Of a stretch of DNA of 64,000 nt, positions 10,851 to 24,900 are shown piece after piece. This DNA is from Mesaphorura yosii (lineage: Eukaryota; Arthropoda; Collembola; Poduromorpha; Tullbergiidae): assembly GCA_009869945.1 (NCBI GenBank), contig WIXG01000257.1, positions 1-64,000 on the forward strand. Direction: 5' to 3'. Position 1 is the first letter of the stretch, and each line of letters starts with the position of its first letter. A program made the position numbers and the translations under genes. The notes under the pieces are model-generated. The model worked only from the letters and a program-made list of their open reading frames with translations, did not search any database and was not told the origin of the DNA.

Positions 10851-13800
10851 GCTGCTGCCGGAATCACATTTCAAAGTCAACTTGCCAAAATTGCACGAAA
10901 CTAAGTTCACTGACAGAAAACACTGAAGAGATGTTTATTTTTAGTCCAAATTCCTCCTCGCATCAAAATCTACCATTTCCACTTTCCACTTCCGTCATCC
11001 GTCCACGAAACGAAAATGAAGACTGAAATCTGGAGAACTCGAACAGCGAACTTGAACGAACGACGTTTCGTTCAAGAAGTTGGAACGCACTTAACCGAAA
11101 AAGAATACGGTTTCTTAATTTCTTATTTCTGTCTTCTGGTGTCACAATTTATTACTTTAATGTTATTCCAGTCAACGTCACAATTTCAAGTTAATTTCTG
11201 TTGCTGAAATACTTTACGAGTGTTTCGCTGCGAGAGGCACGAATTAATTAATCAAGTGAACCGAACTTGTTCGTGGAGTTGGGGTCTTGATTGCAGAAAC
11301 CACAAGAGCACAAGACGAATTTCGAAGACGACAGAAGCTCGCAGAAGTGAAGATAAGTGTGCGTAATCAAGTGACATGACACATGTACGGCGTTCCTCCA
11401 CTTCTCCTGCTCAATGGTGTGTCACTGAACAAAAAAACTCGGTGCCCGAACCCGTCACCGTCTCCGTGCTGTGCCCGGGCTTTTGTAAGTCGAAATTTGA
11501 AAGAAATATTATTGTTTTTCAATCACGGGAGCGCAAACTCAAAGATTTATTCTGTAATCTCTTTTGTAAGTTCGTCGAATCAAAATACTAAACACCAACA
11601 CGACTGACGACGACAAGATGATTGCCGATTGCTTGTGCCGTGCACACTTGGCTGGCTCACTAAAAAATGAAGCACGGAATAATCTTCGTTTCATTATGTC
11701 ATACTTAACACAGAACACAGCACGAAGATGAGCAGCGAACTGCAGCAGTACGAGCAAGACACAAGACGAGGACAAGATCGAGATCGTTCATTTCCTTGAA
11801 GCTCGAAGATGAAGATTCTATTAATAGTGTCAGAGAAAACATTACATCGGAATAATGAAGATCTCTTCAAGTCTTCAAACTGAAACCAAACCGAACCAAC
11901 CCAAACTGTACAGACTGATCATGGGCAATGGGCTTCCAGTTCGATGCGATGTAGTTAGCAGTTCTTGTAAGAAGGTATGATCATTGCCATCGAGTTGAAT
12001 TTTAACCATCAACATAATGCGTAAAGCGTAATCACCACCCGAATTCCTTACGGTTTGTTTACGGCCGAGCAACGCAAGGCAAGAATCGGGCAAGCGAGGG
12101 AGCAGCATAGCACCAGAATCGGGACGGCATTTATAAGAGGTCGTCTACTCTACACTGCACATGGTGCAAGAATTTGAGATTTTACAGTAACACAGTTTAC
12201 GTGTACATGTGTCTTCCACATTTTATGTCCCACTGCCATTTAAAAACTGAACACCAAACACTTCCTGCCTCATCCCGCATTCCAAGCGACTATTCCAACC
12301 AAGTCCTATTGTATTAGTTCCCGGCGCGCGCGGTGTAAAATGTACTTAGGAGACTGTCCGCAGAGGTTACTTTAAAGTTAACTCTGCTAATGAATGATTT
12401 ATGCACAGAAACCACAGGTCAGGCTGTGCCAGTTGCCATTAACCCAGTTGCGGTCGGACTAAATGGGCTGCTGATTAGAATTCACTACGCTGCTGGAATC
12501 TTGTAACTTGACTGGTAGTACACAGAAATATTAATGAAAATATCCGTCTTTCTTACAAGCTGCCAATGCTACTTGTTAGTTACGGATTGTGATATCAATT
12601 CGTATCATTTAAAGAATGCATGGGGGAGGAAATACCAATAGGTACACAGAGAGAAGAGTAAAGACGCGAACGCAATCTCGACAAGACACAGCGCAGTGCA
12701 GATTAGAAGAGCTTGTTCATCATTTCATTTTCAGCACGGCACTGCACTGCACGGTTGCTGATGCTGACTTCTTAATTTTTAGTAGGCAGAGAGCGAAATA
12801 TTATACGCGTAACGAGTTTAGAAGATATTTCCGTTCCTCTGAATCTGAACTCTAAAGTCCTTTTAATAAGATACGCGTGCATGTGCTTCTCTGCCGCAGT
12901 GGCTTGGCATGGCATTGACTCAGCTGCTCCCACATTTACGTCTAATCTTCTCACCCTCGCTCTCGAAGCTCTTGAACGCAGAAATTCACTATTCTATTCA
13001 GTGCCAGTGCCAGACAGCCAGTCGTTAAAAGTATGGGGCTTTTTCTACGCTAATAACAATAAATAATCAACTCTCCACTCTGCGCTGCTGCATTGAAGTT
13101 GATTTTAGCTAGAAAAGATTATGGAAGGCGACAGACGAAGATCGGACTAAGACCGGGCTAGCCAGCGTAATCCACTGCAGCGAAGGGAGATTTAATAGCC
13201 CATATTAAACTGTTGGCTAAACACATGCGAACCATAAACCATCGATTTCCACGCAGTCTTAATATGGATAACTTTTTACCGACAGCAAAACTGCAGGCAG
13301 AAGTTTCGGCCTAAGCGCAACTTAAATCTGAAAGATTATGATTGATGGATTGTAAAATGGGTTTAACGGCAGGCGGACGCGAATTCAGCCGATTCGGGAT
13401 TCTTGAGAAGTTTGGGACACGTTTTTGGGCTCTGTTTTTGATGTTGTCTGCAAAATCCGTCAGATAGGTCAAATGTAGTTGAGTATTTTGTATTTCGGCT
13501 TTGGTAAAGCATTTTTAATGAATAATATAAGTACTTAACCACGATCACACGTATTAAAGCTGAGTCGGTAAAAAAAATCTCGCCAATGCCTCCGGTCGCT
13601 GTGCTTTGTTTTGTTGCCGATGAGAGTCAGCTTGCGGGATTTTCAAAGCCATTTTTCTAACTCATTCATTCATCGACATTTTCGACATCGCCGATAAGAT
13701 TCAATTATTGAGTCTTTGTGATTTAATTTGATTCGGAGTGCCGTCGTCGGCCATTGCTTCAATTGTTTGGCACAGATTTTACTTTGTTCATTGCACTAGT

Positions 13801-13900
13801 TAAGTCTGACTTTTGAGTAGTGATCGAAATTAGAATTAGTTCCGCAAGAGCAGAGCATTGAAACGAATGTACAGATGTCAGTCATTCCAGATTCAGAGCG
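10851..13900. other. Intergenic between divergent kinesin and Ariadne genes
   Basis: The two genes diverge, so this 3 kb should contain both promoters. A TATAAG-like word lies near 12131 without a supported gene behind it. Several open frames of 60 to 79 codons overlap on opposite strands and show no domain or splice context. I find no RNA gene. Confidence 0.5.
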
Positions 13901-13924
13901 TGCGGTGTGCGGTACCGAATTAAT

Positions 13925-14301
13925 TCAGTGAAAGTCGACTAGCTTAACAACCACGGTTAGAACTTTTCAGTACCTCGCCAATTCACAGTCTTGATCTCGT
14001 AGTTTAACTATGTATCTTTGATAATTGTCGGGTAAGTGTTGTTTTGTAGACTCAATATGCGACATGCGAGCTTAATTGCCTGAATATCAGGCGTGGATTT
14101 GTTCGGTTTATCTAATCAGTTAAATTCCCTTCTTTTCTTGCTCGTTTCCAGCCACGCCACCTCTCTCCAAACCATACATCGATACATCCTGGCTTCCTTC
14201 AGTTCCTATCACTGAATCTGAATACATCGTGACGATGGAGTACAACTAAATCGCGAAGACTGAGGTACTCATAATTAGTCAGCCTAGGTAATTTGGTGGA
14301 T
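13925..14301 (+). promoter_or_regulatory. Probable start region and spliced 5' UTR of Ariadne
   Basis: TCAGT at 13925-13929 fits an arthropod initiator. A donor (GTAAGT, intron from 14032) and a pyrimidine-rich acceptor (TTTCCAG ending at 14151) define a 120-base intron before the coding start. No TATA box is evident. The in-frame TAA at 14272-14274 confirms that this is leader. Confidence 0.45.
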
Positions 14302-16094
14302 ATGAGCTCTGCGTCTGACACAAGCGGTAGTAAAACTAGATCGGGTCGTCAAATTCAAGTCGGTATGTTTGAGTGAGAGAATCATTTTCTATTCTAATGA
14401 AATAACGTCGAAATTCTAAATTCAGTGTGCTATTATAGACTCACAGCAGCCAACCAAACGGATTAAGCTCGAGATGTCCCAACCGTGCTCGACTGGGAAT
14501 AACTCGAGTGGTGGTGGTGACTCGATAGAGAACGACAATGATGATGACGTCTCAGTGGATTTGGATTACGACGAGTATGGGGATCTACACAATGACATTT
14601 CTGGAGGCGAGGTCGAGACTCCTAAGGCTGTTTCCAAGAAGGCGGTCTTAAATACTGATAACGATTATCCATTCATCGTTTTGAGTGTGGTGGACATCTC
14701 AAAAACGATGGACGAAATGATCCAAGAAGTGAACTCAGTCATGATGCTTTCACCGGCCACAATGAGAATATTGTTAAACTACTTCAAGTGGGACAAAGAT
14801 AAGCTTCTTGAGAAGTTTTATGAAACGGACCAGGAAGAACTGTTCAAAAGTGCTCACATCGTAGTTCCTCGAGCAGCAGCCAAGCCTCCGATAGGATCCA
14901 AACGCAAGAAAGAAGATTGTCTAATTTGCTACGATCAGTGCCCACAGTCTTCAATGCTTGGGCTCGGATGTGGTCATCGCTTCTGTCGTACTTGTTGGTC
15001 AACCCATTTAACAATCAAGATAATGACGGATGGGGTCGCACAAAATATCTCATGTCCTCAGCAAGGTTGCGACATCACCGTGGATGAGGTCACAGTCAAA
15101 GATCTTATCATCGACACAAAAGTACTGGAGAAGTATCAATATCTGCTTGCCTCTAACTTTGTCGAATGTAACCGTCTGGTTCGTTGGTGCACGTCTCCAA
15201 CGGGATGCACCAACGCCATACGCGCGCAGTGGATTGCCAGGAAGCAAGTTACTTGCAAATGTGGTTTCAAGTTCTGTTTCCAGTGTGGCCACGATTGGCA
15301 CGATCCTACGACTTGTGACTTGCTGAAGAAATGGGTTAAGGTTAGTAATTCTGTTCTAGATTAAGGGAAGGAAAGAAGGAATTAATAATTGACTAATGTG
15401 CTTTTGTTTTCAGAAATGTGCTGACGACAGTGAAACTTCGAGATGGCTGCGCACGTACACGAAAGACTGTCCCAAATGCCATGTCCAAATCGAGAAGGAC
15501 GGTGGTTGTAATCACATGACCTGCCGCAACACGTCATGCAAGCACGAGTTTTGCTGGGTCTGCCTGGGTAAATGGCCACACGTCGGAACCGCCTGCAACC
15601 GTTTTGATCCCACCAAGCAGGTCGAAATTGAAGAATCTCGAAGCGCTCTACAGCGATACTTGTTTTATTGTGACCGGTACATGAACCACCTGCGAAGCTT
15701 GAAATTCGAGCATAAGCTGTACGCCACCGTCAAGGCAAAGATGGCCATACTTCAAGAAAATAACATGTCATGGATCGAGTCACAGTATTTGAAGGAAGCC
15801 GTGGACACGCTGTGCCAGTGTCGCCAAACGTTGATGTACACGTACAGCTTCGCCTTTTACCTGGTGAAAACTAACCAGTGCTTGATATTTGAAGACAACC
15901 AAGGCGACCTGGAGCAAGCAACGGAGGATTTGTCGGAGATACTGGAGAACACCGACGAAACAGCGGAATTTCTCCTGAGCACCAAGCAAAAAGTCCACGA
16001 CAAAGCAGCGTATTGCGAGTCCAGGCGCAAAGTTCTGATTGATCACGTGTACGAAGGGTACGAAAACGACTGGTGGAAGTTCTTCGATCCGTAA
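14302..16094 (+). CDS. ari-1: E3 ubiquitin-protein ligase Ariadne-1 (RBR family)
   Basis: Exons 14302-14362, 14439-15340 and 15414-16094 join in frame to 547 residues, close to animal Ariadne-1. Order: acidic Asp/Gly-rich N-terminus; UBA-like domain (about 115-147); RING1 from Cys181 ([17 protein letters not shown]); IBR (about 250-315); RING2 with ligands Cys340, Cys343, Cys358, Cys363, Cys368, Cys371, His377 and Cys382; then the C-terminal Ariadne domain ([22 protein letters not shown], ending [14 protein letters not shown]). Cys353 in GGCNHM is the catalytic thiol-ester cysteine of RBR ligases and is present. Known family role: ubiquitin transfer from UbcH7-type E2 enzymes, often with neddylated cullin-RING ligases. 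The His377-Cys382 spacing is two shorter than I remember for the human protein. All catalytic parts are intact. Confidence 0.97.
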
Positions 16095-16331
16095 TTTCTT
16101 TCCTTCCCTTTAAAGGTAAGGCAAGACTTCCATCGGTAGCTGCTGGAGAAACGAGTCAAGTCAAAACTGCGCAACGTGCGCCAAGCATTCCAAGCCATCA
16201 AGTCAAGTAAAACCACAACTAATTTTTACTGAAGCACAGCGTAATTTAGCAGTAACTTAAAATTTAGTCGATAAGCATTACAAAATTTACGTGTTTCTTA
16301 CAGACATTTCTTATCATGTACGATGCAACGT

Positions 16332-16337
16332 AATAAA
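16332..16337 (+). other. Polyadenylation signal of Ariadne
   Basis: AATAAA about 240 bases after the stop is the first canonical signal and defines a short 3' UTR. Confidence 0.55.
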
Positions 16338-17407
16338 GCAAAATACTATGCTATACTCAGATCAAGCTGAACTCTTGCTAAACGCTAATTATCGGGACGG
16401 GCACGCGTCGAAGGTCGCCCACGCCACGCCTGCCTGGCCATCAATTCTTGAATTACAGTCTCGAATTCCACGCAATTTCCATGCGTGGGGACAATTTGTT
16501 TCAAGCCATCCGTCGCTCGTATCACATTTTGGCTTATCGCAGTGTCCGATTTCAATTAAATGAAACTGCGAATTGCAACCGTCGCCACCACCAATTACAA
16601 TAATTATTACTTCAACAGTCCACAAATAATTCAATTAACTTGCTTTCAGTAATTGGCAAATGCATTCTACTTTCATTCCATTCCGGATCGACAATTCGAT
16701 CGTTCGCCAACCAGCACAATGAAATTGAAACTGGAGACGACTGACTTGTTTTAACTATGCATAGATTTATTTCATCCGCGTCATATTCTTGTATTCTATT
16801 TCTATGCCCCAAAATGGCCGGAGGCCTCCAGAAAAGAACAGAAGAACAGCTCGTTTACGGAATACGCGCAACACGCTTTCACGAACAGAGTGCAAAATAT
16901 GACGTGGTTTCGCCTCCCAAGTTTCCAGTTTTTCAGACGACGCAGACACACCAACGCAAACGACGACGGTGACGACGAAGGCAGTTCCAAAAAGGATTAA
17001 ATCGACGACGCAACTCGGCTCGCCTCCACTTTACTTGATAAAGTTTTCCCGAAGTTTTCAGCTGAAGTTTTTGTAAGAATTATCAAAATATTTGTTCCAT
17101 TTACAGAATAATCAGTAAGAATAATATCACACCAAAGGAATAAAATATTTATAGTCTTGTTCCTTGTTTAACGTAAATGACAGCCAGTAACCTACTGGAG
17201 TCTGGAGACGTTTTTCGCAATAACTTCATAGGCATTAAAGCATAATTCTTCAGCTGAATCAAGGCATTAGGCATTGCGCTCCTTCGTCTTCATCTCCACT
17301 TCCAGAATGACAAAAGACGCATGACGCAGTTGCTAGCTGCATTTTATTCAGTATCAATTTTATGAAGTGTTCAATAGTTTACAGTAGAATTTTCGATTTC
17401 GACAATT

Positions 17408-17425
17408 CCCACGCCCACGCCCACG
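17408..17425. repeat. (CCCACG)3 microsatellite
   Basis: Three exact tandem copies in intergenic DNA. Confidence 0.85.
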
Positions 17426-17710
17426 CCGCGTCACAGGTTTATTCCGCAAATTGTGGACAAGGCAAGGCTTACGACGAGCGAAATAGAGCCGTGACGTGAT
17501 AAAACCACAGCCGCAGGCCGCTGGCTGGTAAAATGATGGACCAAAATGTCATTGTCATTTATATTGTCAGTTAAGCCCATCCAAAGTGTATCAAAAACAA
17601 CTCACATTCTCTTTGATCGAAACACATGTTTTCGGCTCAACGCGCTTGAAATACCAGGCCAAAATTGCTTGGGAAAAGAGTGAACGAAGATCCAAAAATA
17701 AAGCATTAGC

Positions 17711-17728
17711 GTGGACGTGGACGTGGAC
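17711..17728. repeat. (GTGGAC)3 microsatellite
   Basis: Three exact tandem copies in intergenic DNA, about 300 bases from the CCCACG array. Confidence 0.85.
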
Positions 17729-20700
17729 GTGAGCTGACAGCGAAAGGATTTTGGTTGTCGCCTTTCACTATCGCATCACTGTGACTGTCACCAAATTATT
17801 GAAAGCCTTCAGCGACGGCTCATTTCACGCGATCCGAGATCAATGAACAATTTTATACTTTCTCTTCATCGCACCGCCCAAATTACTCAGACTTCAGCCT
17901 GCTTGATCAAAGCTGAGACAGCGATGAAAGGTAATTCTATCCAAACGCCCGTAGCTCATTGGAAAAGCAAACAGCAACACTTTTAACAGGCTACCGGTTA
18001 TGACTACGACTGCGGTTAAATGAGTGAATGAGTCATGTTATGTGATACACTAATGTAAACTCGGTCTGATGATTTAGTCAGTCACACGACACGACTCCCA
18101 CGCACGTTCACGTATGTGTAATTGATTAAACATGATGATGATACAATGCGTAAAAAGTAAACCCCCGGGTGTCTTTGTTCTCTTGTCTGTCGCACAGTGC
18201 AGAGTGGTGCATCAAATAATCATTAACACAAACGTTTTAATAAATTAACGCATGGGGTGTCAGTCAGCAAGTGCAGAGTAAAGTGACAAAAATTCCAAGC
18301 TCATTTTACATTTGTCTAATATTTACATTAGATTACGGATTTGGTGCGGTAATTGCTTTCGCTTGTATTGTCGTAACTTTGTATCTTCATCCTCAATAAG
18401 TGACTTCATCTTTGCGGAATTCGCAAAAATTTACCTCAATTGTGTCCACGATGAAACGCAAATTCGTAAAACTCACGTGAAGCCTGAAGCGTGAGTCGGC
18501 GTGGCGTGGCGTGACACAAGAATTCCTAAGAAATTGGCAAATTTGCAGGCCTTGTTTTTGTACGTCCGTCCTCCTCTCTACCTCTCTACTACAAAAAGAT
18601 CGCAGCAGTAATAGCAGTAGCCAATGGAAAATTTCATTGGAATGAGATATAAGTTGTTTTGGTTGTGGCATGACCCGTTGGACTGGTTGGACCCATAATC
18701 ACATGGATCATGCGATCTTCACTTCACGCGTGTAACTTTAATAGTTTTTTAATTACGCATGTTTTGATTTTTACTGGTGTTCAGGGTCGCGGCTTGGCAT
18801 TGACCTTTCCATCTGCAATTCGAAGATACTCAAATGGCACGGTCGACTGAGCTCGTATTTGCTAAATTAATGCAGGATTTGCTTCCTGAAAGAAGCCGTC
18901 AGGCAGAAAATCTTTTATCATGCCCGACTTCTTCAGCTTCAGCGTGCAATCTCTTGGAAATTATTATTTGACCTGAGCAATCATGCAAATTGCAAATTGC
19001 GACTGGCAAGAATTTCTGATTCGCAAATTGAAGGCTTCACAAATCGCTCGTGCTTTCCGCTCACTTGGTCACACTTTGTCTTTTTGCCATTGTCAAAGCC
19101 AATTGCGAATTACCGAGAAGCAAAAGACTACAAAACTACGCTAGCGCCGCGCTGAACTGCACAAGCAGAACACAACATCTTCGCCTTTCGCCTACACTTT
19201 CATCAAATATTTACTCGGAGCTCCGCACATCTCTCGAAGCTCGAAAACCGAAAGCCAAAGTCAATCCATTCGCACTCCATTGACTTTATTCTTCGTTCGC
19301 ACTATTACGATTGCGATTGCGATTATTATGCAAGCGTGAAAAGCACTTGACTTTATTGTACTGCCTTCTCGTACCGTAGTTTTACGTATGTTGGCCAATG
19401 TTAAATAATAAAGCCTCTTGGCTCAAATCAAGCGAGAGCAGATTGAGAATGGTTCATCATTTTAGACAGACACAAGAAGATAATATTCGACAATCTATGC
19501 AATCGTGGGCAGGGCAGACGATGTGACGGGTTTGGAGGAGCCTCCGCCTTGGTTAAACAATAATATTATTTTTCTTCTTCGTATTTCATATTTCACGTTC
19601 ACCGGTGCGGGCGGTTTTCCGTCCCAAACCCGAGCGGAGCCCGAGTCGAGGCGTCCAAATGCGATACGCCACGAAACTGAACAATGTCAACAGAAAACGC
19701 GAACGAGACAAGAACAAGAAATGTGCTTAACATCACAAATGCATACTGTGTACACACGACACTGCCATTGCCTGCCTTGTCCAAAATTGTCATTTGGGCT
19801 GCTTTGACGTGAAATATACGTTCAACTTCCCCGTTTGGCCAATTCTTTTACTTATGCATTTGTATTTATATTCTTGCTCGATATTGATTTGGTTTCATTT
19901 CAGAAAATTTACCTAGTCTGCATGTCTGATTTGCTGGCCAGTAAGCTGGACTCTTGAACTTTGCCTCCACGAGGGATGGCGATGATTTATTCCTATTCCT
20001 ACGTTCAGCCACGGCCACAGCCAGCCTACATGAAAGATTAATTCATATTTTGCTCATTAGTGCTAATAAACAACCTTTATCAACTCAATTCTAACGCAAA
20101 TCAACTTTTTGCAGACAAAACAAGAACTCAAGCACGAAAGAAGTGCTAATCAATTTTGCAATATTTTATCTCGCAATTCTCAATTGGCGGTTGGTGATGG
20201 CGGTAATAGAAAACCCGAATCACCAATACACGAGAACACGAAAGCGATTATGAACGATTACAATTACAATTAAAAGCATGTAATTTTCGTAAACATGAGC
20301 GTGTGTGATTTTTTGCGAGCACGAGTCGTGAACTTCATTCGTCATTCATGCTGTGCCGGGACCATAGCTTATTCTCGTCTCTCTCTTTCAGGGGCAGGCA
20401 GATAGGCAGGAGCAGTAAGAAGCAAAAACAAAGTAAATCAAATATGAAGAGATAAATCATCACGAGTCGAGTGTCGAGTCAAGTCAAATCAACTACAAAT
20501 TGCAAATTGCTCTGAATTGAGTGCTGATGCTGAATCAAAACACGGCCCAAGCCTGCCTGTGAGTGTGTTCACAATGTAAAAACTGCTTTAATAACCATAA
20601 ATTGTGTATTGGTATAGCAGATCAAAGCAGAAGCAGAAGCAGTGCGAGTGCTTGGACTTGCTAATTCAAATTTGTATGTAATTCTGTGGTAGCACCACCA

Positions 20701-21259
20701 CTAAGTTGTTAATAAGTGCTAATAATAGTCAGGCCAGGCACGGTTTGGTGATGAGCAGCTACATTTTATATTAGCAGTTAATGCATGCTGAATACGAATA
20801 GGCATTTATGCGTCCATGCATTTGGACAGTCGAGAGATAAATCGTAGTCAGGCTCGCTCGAACTCAACAAGTCGAGGATCTGTTGACTTCTGATTTAAAT
20901 GCATCGCAACCCATCACATTCACATAGAAGTCCGTCCGGGATAGGACAGCCAAACTCGAGTCGAATTTCGATCAGTTCATTCAGAAGCCGGGCCGAGAAA
21001 AGAACGCAACACGAAAAGGCTCTCCAGTTTTGCTGTAAAATTAGTTTCGGTGGTCGGTGGCCGTAACTTTATGATCGAAGGTGTGAAAAATGTGCAAGTG
21101 AAAGACAACATCGTAAAGTCTTTAAAGTCGTAAGACAAGACACCCGACTCATTACGCTACGGAACACGGGACGGGACAGAGATCAGAAATCAAGAGTGTA
21201 AACGGATCTCGACAACCGCACGAGCGCGCAAAGGCCTCACGGGGCAGAGAAACTCGCTC

Positions 21260-21900
21260 TCAGTTCAGTTTGTTCGTTCGGTGCTTTGCTGTGCAGTGAA
21301 GACGCAGAGAAACGAGGCTCGTGTCCGTCAGTCAGTGTTTAGTGTCGGTGGTGAAAACGTGCCGTGCCGCGCCGCAGAATCAAAGAAAGAACCGAAACTT
21401 CCGAAACGGAGTTCCACGCGTCAGGAACTCAAACATTTCATCATTGTTTAAACAAATCAAGTATCAAGGCTATAAATATCCGATTCGGGACCCGAAAACA
21501 AGGCTCCCATTCAAGTAATCGGCGAGACAACGACGACGGAGATCTTTCTTTGCTTTGGCTTTTGTTGTGATCACGCAAATGTGAAAGACGTAAACTGAGA
21601 CGAAATTCTTCGCTGATTCGCTGATTATTCGAGCATCTGTGAACAACAGAACCGTGAGCATTCCTCGTCGATAACGTGTAAATTCGTAAATATTTTTCCA
21701 ATCACTCTTCTCCCTCCAGCGCATTGTTTTGATTTGATCCATTAAGATCTTCTGATTTGACTCTCTCTTCAACGTCCATGTCCTCGCGAGCGCCCGGTCG
21801 TGTCCAACCCCATCACCGTCTCATCAATTAACACGATCAATCCGGAGGCAGTTGTCAGTTGGTACGTCGTAAATCTGAACCGGGATCGGAGAATGCGGTC
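21260..21900 (+). promoter_or_regulatory. Probable start site and 5' leader of the receptor gene
   Basis: Two overlapping initiator-like words (TCAGTT at 21260 and TTCAGTTT a few bases on) lie about 640 bases before the ATG, without a TATA box. The leader may be interrupted by an intron I cannot define. Initiator use here is inference from the arthropod consensus. Confidence 0.3.
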
Positions 21901-24900
21901 ATGTCATCGTCATTCAGTTCACATCAACGCCAACATCAGCATCATAGAGACAGAATCACCGATTCCGATTCCCGTTACTACCCGGTCCTTGGAATAGATC
22001 CAAGCTTTCTAAGCAGTGAACACGAGGCCGAGGCGGGCGGCCGCACGACGACACCAAATTACGCAAATTACAATTACGACGAGGATGACACGCTGTACAT
22101 GTCCGGCAATTATGTGAGTCCCGAACACAACAGCAGTAGCAGTAATTGGTTTGATGAAATATTGGGTGGAGGAGCCGGGTCGTCATCATCCTACATGAGT
22201 AACTACAACTCCAACAATTTTGATAGCCCATACTCGCCGTACTCCTCATCCGGCGCCACACCGATAGAATCTTACTTACCCTCCCCGTCCGGAGCCGCCG
22301 CGGCCTCCGCCAACGCCAATTCGTCCTCTTTCGTCGGCTCGACCGCATCATGGTTCCTTGTGATTGTGCTGAGTTCCATCATTGTGATAACGATCGTTGG
22401 CAATATTTTGGTATGTCTCGCTGTGATTTTAGTGCGGAAACTGAGAAAGCCTCAAAACTACCTGCTCGTGTCGCTGGCCACGTCGGACCTTTTTGTGGCA
22501 CTGTTTGTGATGCCATTCGCGACGATCGCCGAGTTTCACGAGAATCGCTGGCCGCTGAATCCGGCACTCTGTGATTTATGGGTCTCAGGTACGTATCTAG
22601 ATAAAAAATTTTGTTGACTAATAACGCTAAAAAGTAGTCCCCTGGACAAAATATGTTGAAGAAAAAGTGTTAGCGGATATTTAATCCTGATAAAAGTAAT
22701 GTCGAAACACAAATAATGTCGAGTAAAATTAATGCAAATATCAAACCACGTTACAGAAAAATCTAAATTTAAACAAAGGAATACTTGACTGTTTCACCGA
22801 GAGTTTTATTAATTCCATGTTAAATTTTTGACTTTACTGTGTTTTGCGAAAGTAAAGGTATGTTTAGAGTTTCACATTACGTCCCGTTTACTGTCCTGTT
22901 TCTCGTTTGGCTCAGTCCCTAATGAGCAAACTGGCATAAACTTTCGCCCCTTTATTGTAGCCATTTCAGTGGTCTGTGTGTAACTGGCAACGTTTGCAGT
23001 GAGCGCGGAAAGAGTCAATTGTATATAATTAAGTATCTCATCTGTAATTAAACTCTCAAAGGCCATGTGTCCTAACATAATGTTTACTTGGCATGACTTC
23101 ACCCAAACATATTTTATCAACCAAGATATTTTCACCTGTAACATATTTTGCCCCAGCATTACTTTGCTGTTAGCATATATTTTAAGAATATTAATTCTTT
23201 AGCATTACGAGTCGTAACATTGCCTGGTTCAACATTTATGTCCGAGAATCCTCAGGTAGGCTGTTGCTGCTGCTTTTTGATTTTCAGTGACTAATTGTTG
23301 AGACTTGTATTCATTGGAGGCAGGCCTCTGGTATTTGATTTGACTTTGACATTAGATTCTTTCTGAATATAATACGCGTAGACGTACGCAAGCGAGACCA
23401 GTTTGTTCCTGTTCTTCCGCATAATTAGTTCTACATAGGAAAAATTAATGCAGAAACCTGTGCTCGTACTCATTATGCAATAATTCTTAATTAGGGAAGG
23501 GTTTTCCGAGTTCACGAGTCACGACTGACTAACTGTGAATTATGAGATGGATTCTGTAGTGTGCAGGCACTCTGCACTTGAGGACGTCAGAATTAGAGAC
23601 AAATTGGCAAATGCAGAGATAAGAGAATGGAACTCAAGTGAGTTCAAATCAAATGAGGCGAATAAGCGGTGCAGCGATTTCTAAACCACGATAGAGCCAG
23701 GGCTTAGTCAGGGATTTTCGCATTAATTTCGCCTCCATCATCATTTTAGCAATGCCGGCAATGCAAATGCCTAAATGGCAATTCATGAGGCAGAGTTCAA
23801 AGGCACAGGCAACACGCAAAGACAAATACTACAAAATGATTTAAACGAGAAGTAAACACACGAATTGCGAAATTCTGAAGCCGCAATCTGTCAGCACCGC
23901 ACGGCTCTTGCTTCTTACGACAGTCTCAGCCTGATCCTAATCTTGAGTTTGTGAAGTCGAATTTCATGTCGTGTATTTCATAGTTTGTGTTGGAAAGAAT
24001 AATAGAAGAGCTGCCTGCCTGTCTGCCTTGCGTAGTGGTTTAAGTTCCCATTCATTCATTCTTCGTGCACTCCGACTCGGACGTGGGCCCGCCGCACGCG
24101 GATGCGGAGCTCTTTCGCGATTTGAGACGCGTTAGCGATTTCGTATTCGTTGGTGAACCATAAAATCCCTCAATAAAGTTACTCTCGGGATTTGTAACGC
24201 AATGCACGGCGAAAACACAAAGTCAAGTTTACTCCCATCGTGGTCTTGTTTACTTTATCTTTCGCGTGCGTCCTTCGTCATTCCGTGCCGTGCCATTTCG
24301 GCTTACATTCTTCGACATTCGCTCGGCTCTTATCTTCGTAATCTCTCGAGTTCACTAATAACGCGTTCCATTAAATACCAATTTTTTCCGGCGCCATTTC
24401 CTGCCTGACATGCACTGACTGAATCGTGATTCGTGAATCCATTGGGACCAATTTTCGTGTTTCGGGGAATTCCAAACTGCCGAAAGTGCAAAAGGCAAAC
24501 ATGAACAATGCAATTTGATAGGCAAAGTAAACTTCTGACTTGTTTTTGTTTGCAAGCATTAAATTAAGCCAACGGCCAAGGAAAAGGCTTACGCAATATG
24601 TTAATGAGGCCTAAAGCTAAAGCACGGCACGGCAAATACGAAATGTGAAAAGAAAGCACAAAGTAGGATCTGCCATGTAATACGTTCCATGTTCTCATGT
24701 TTCACTTAATTAAAAAGCACACACTTCGCTATTTGCTAGGCACTACTTGTTTCTCATTATTCTACGCTGGAAAGAGTCATTAATCATTTGCACGTTGGGG
24801 CAAGGAAATGAATTCAGTGGAAATCAAGTCTCGGATATTACATTTTAGCAAGTATTCAGTTACGGCCGTAAATAGAATCAAATCAGATCAGCGGAGCGAA

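Larger units (their letters stand above)
16360..21250. other. Intergenic region upstream of the serotonin receptor
   Basis: I see no supported gene in these 4.9 kb. They contain two hexamer microsatellites, (CCCACG)3 at 17408-17425 and (GTGGAC)3 at 17711-17728, and many copies of words such as GCAAATTGCGA. The last kilobase, with purine-rich and GC-richer stretches, is the likely regulatory region of the receptor. Confidence 0.5.

Noticed and set aside
12125..12180. TATAAG followed by a possible initiator
   Set aside because: No reading frame or transcript-like structure follows within 1 kb.
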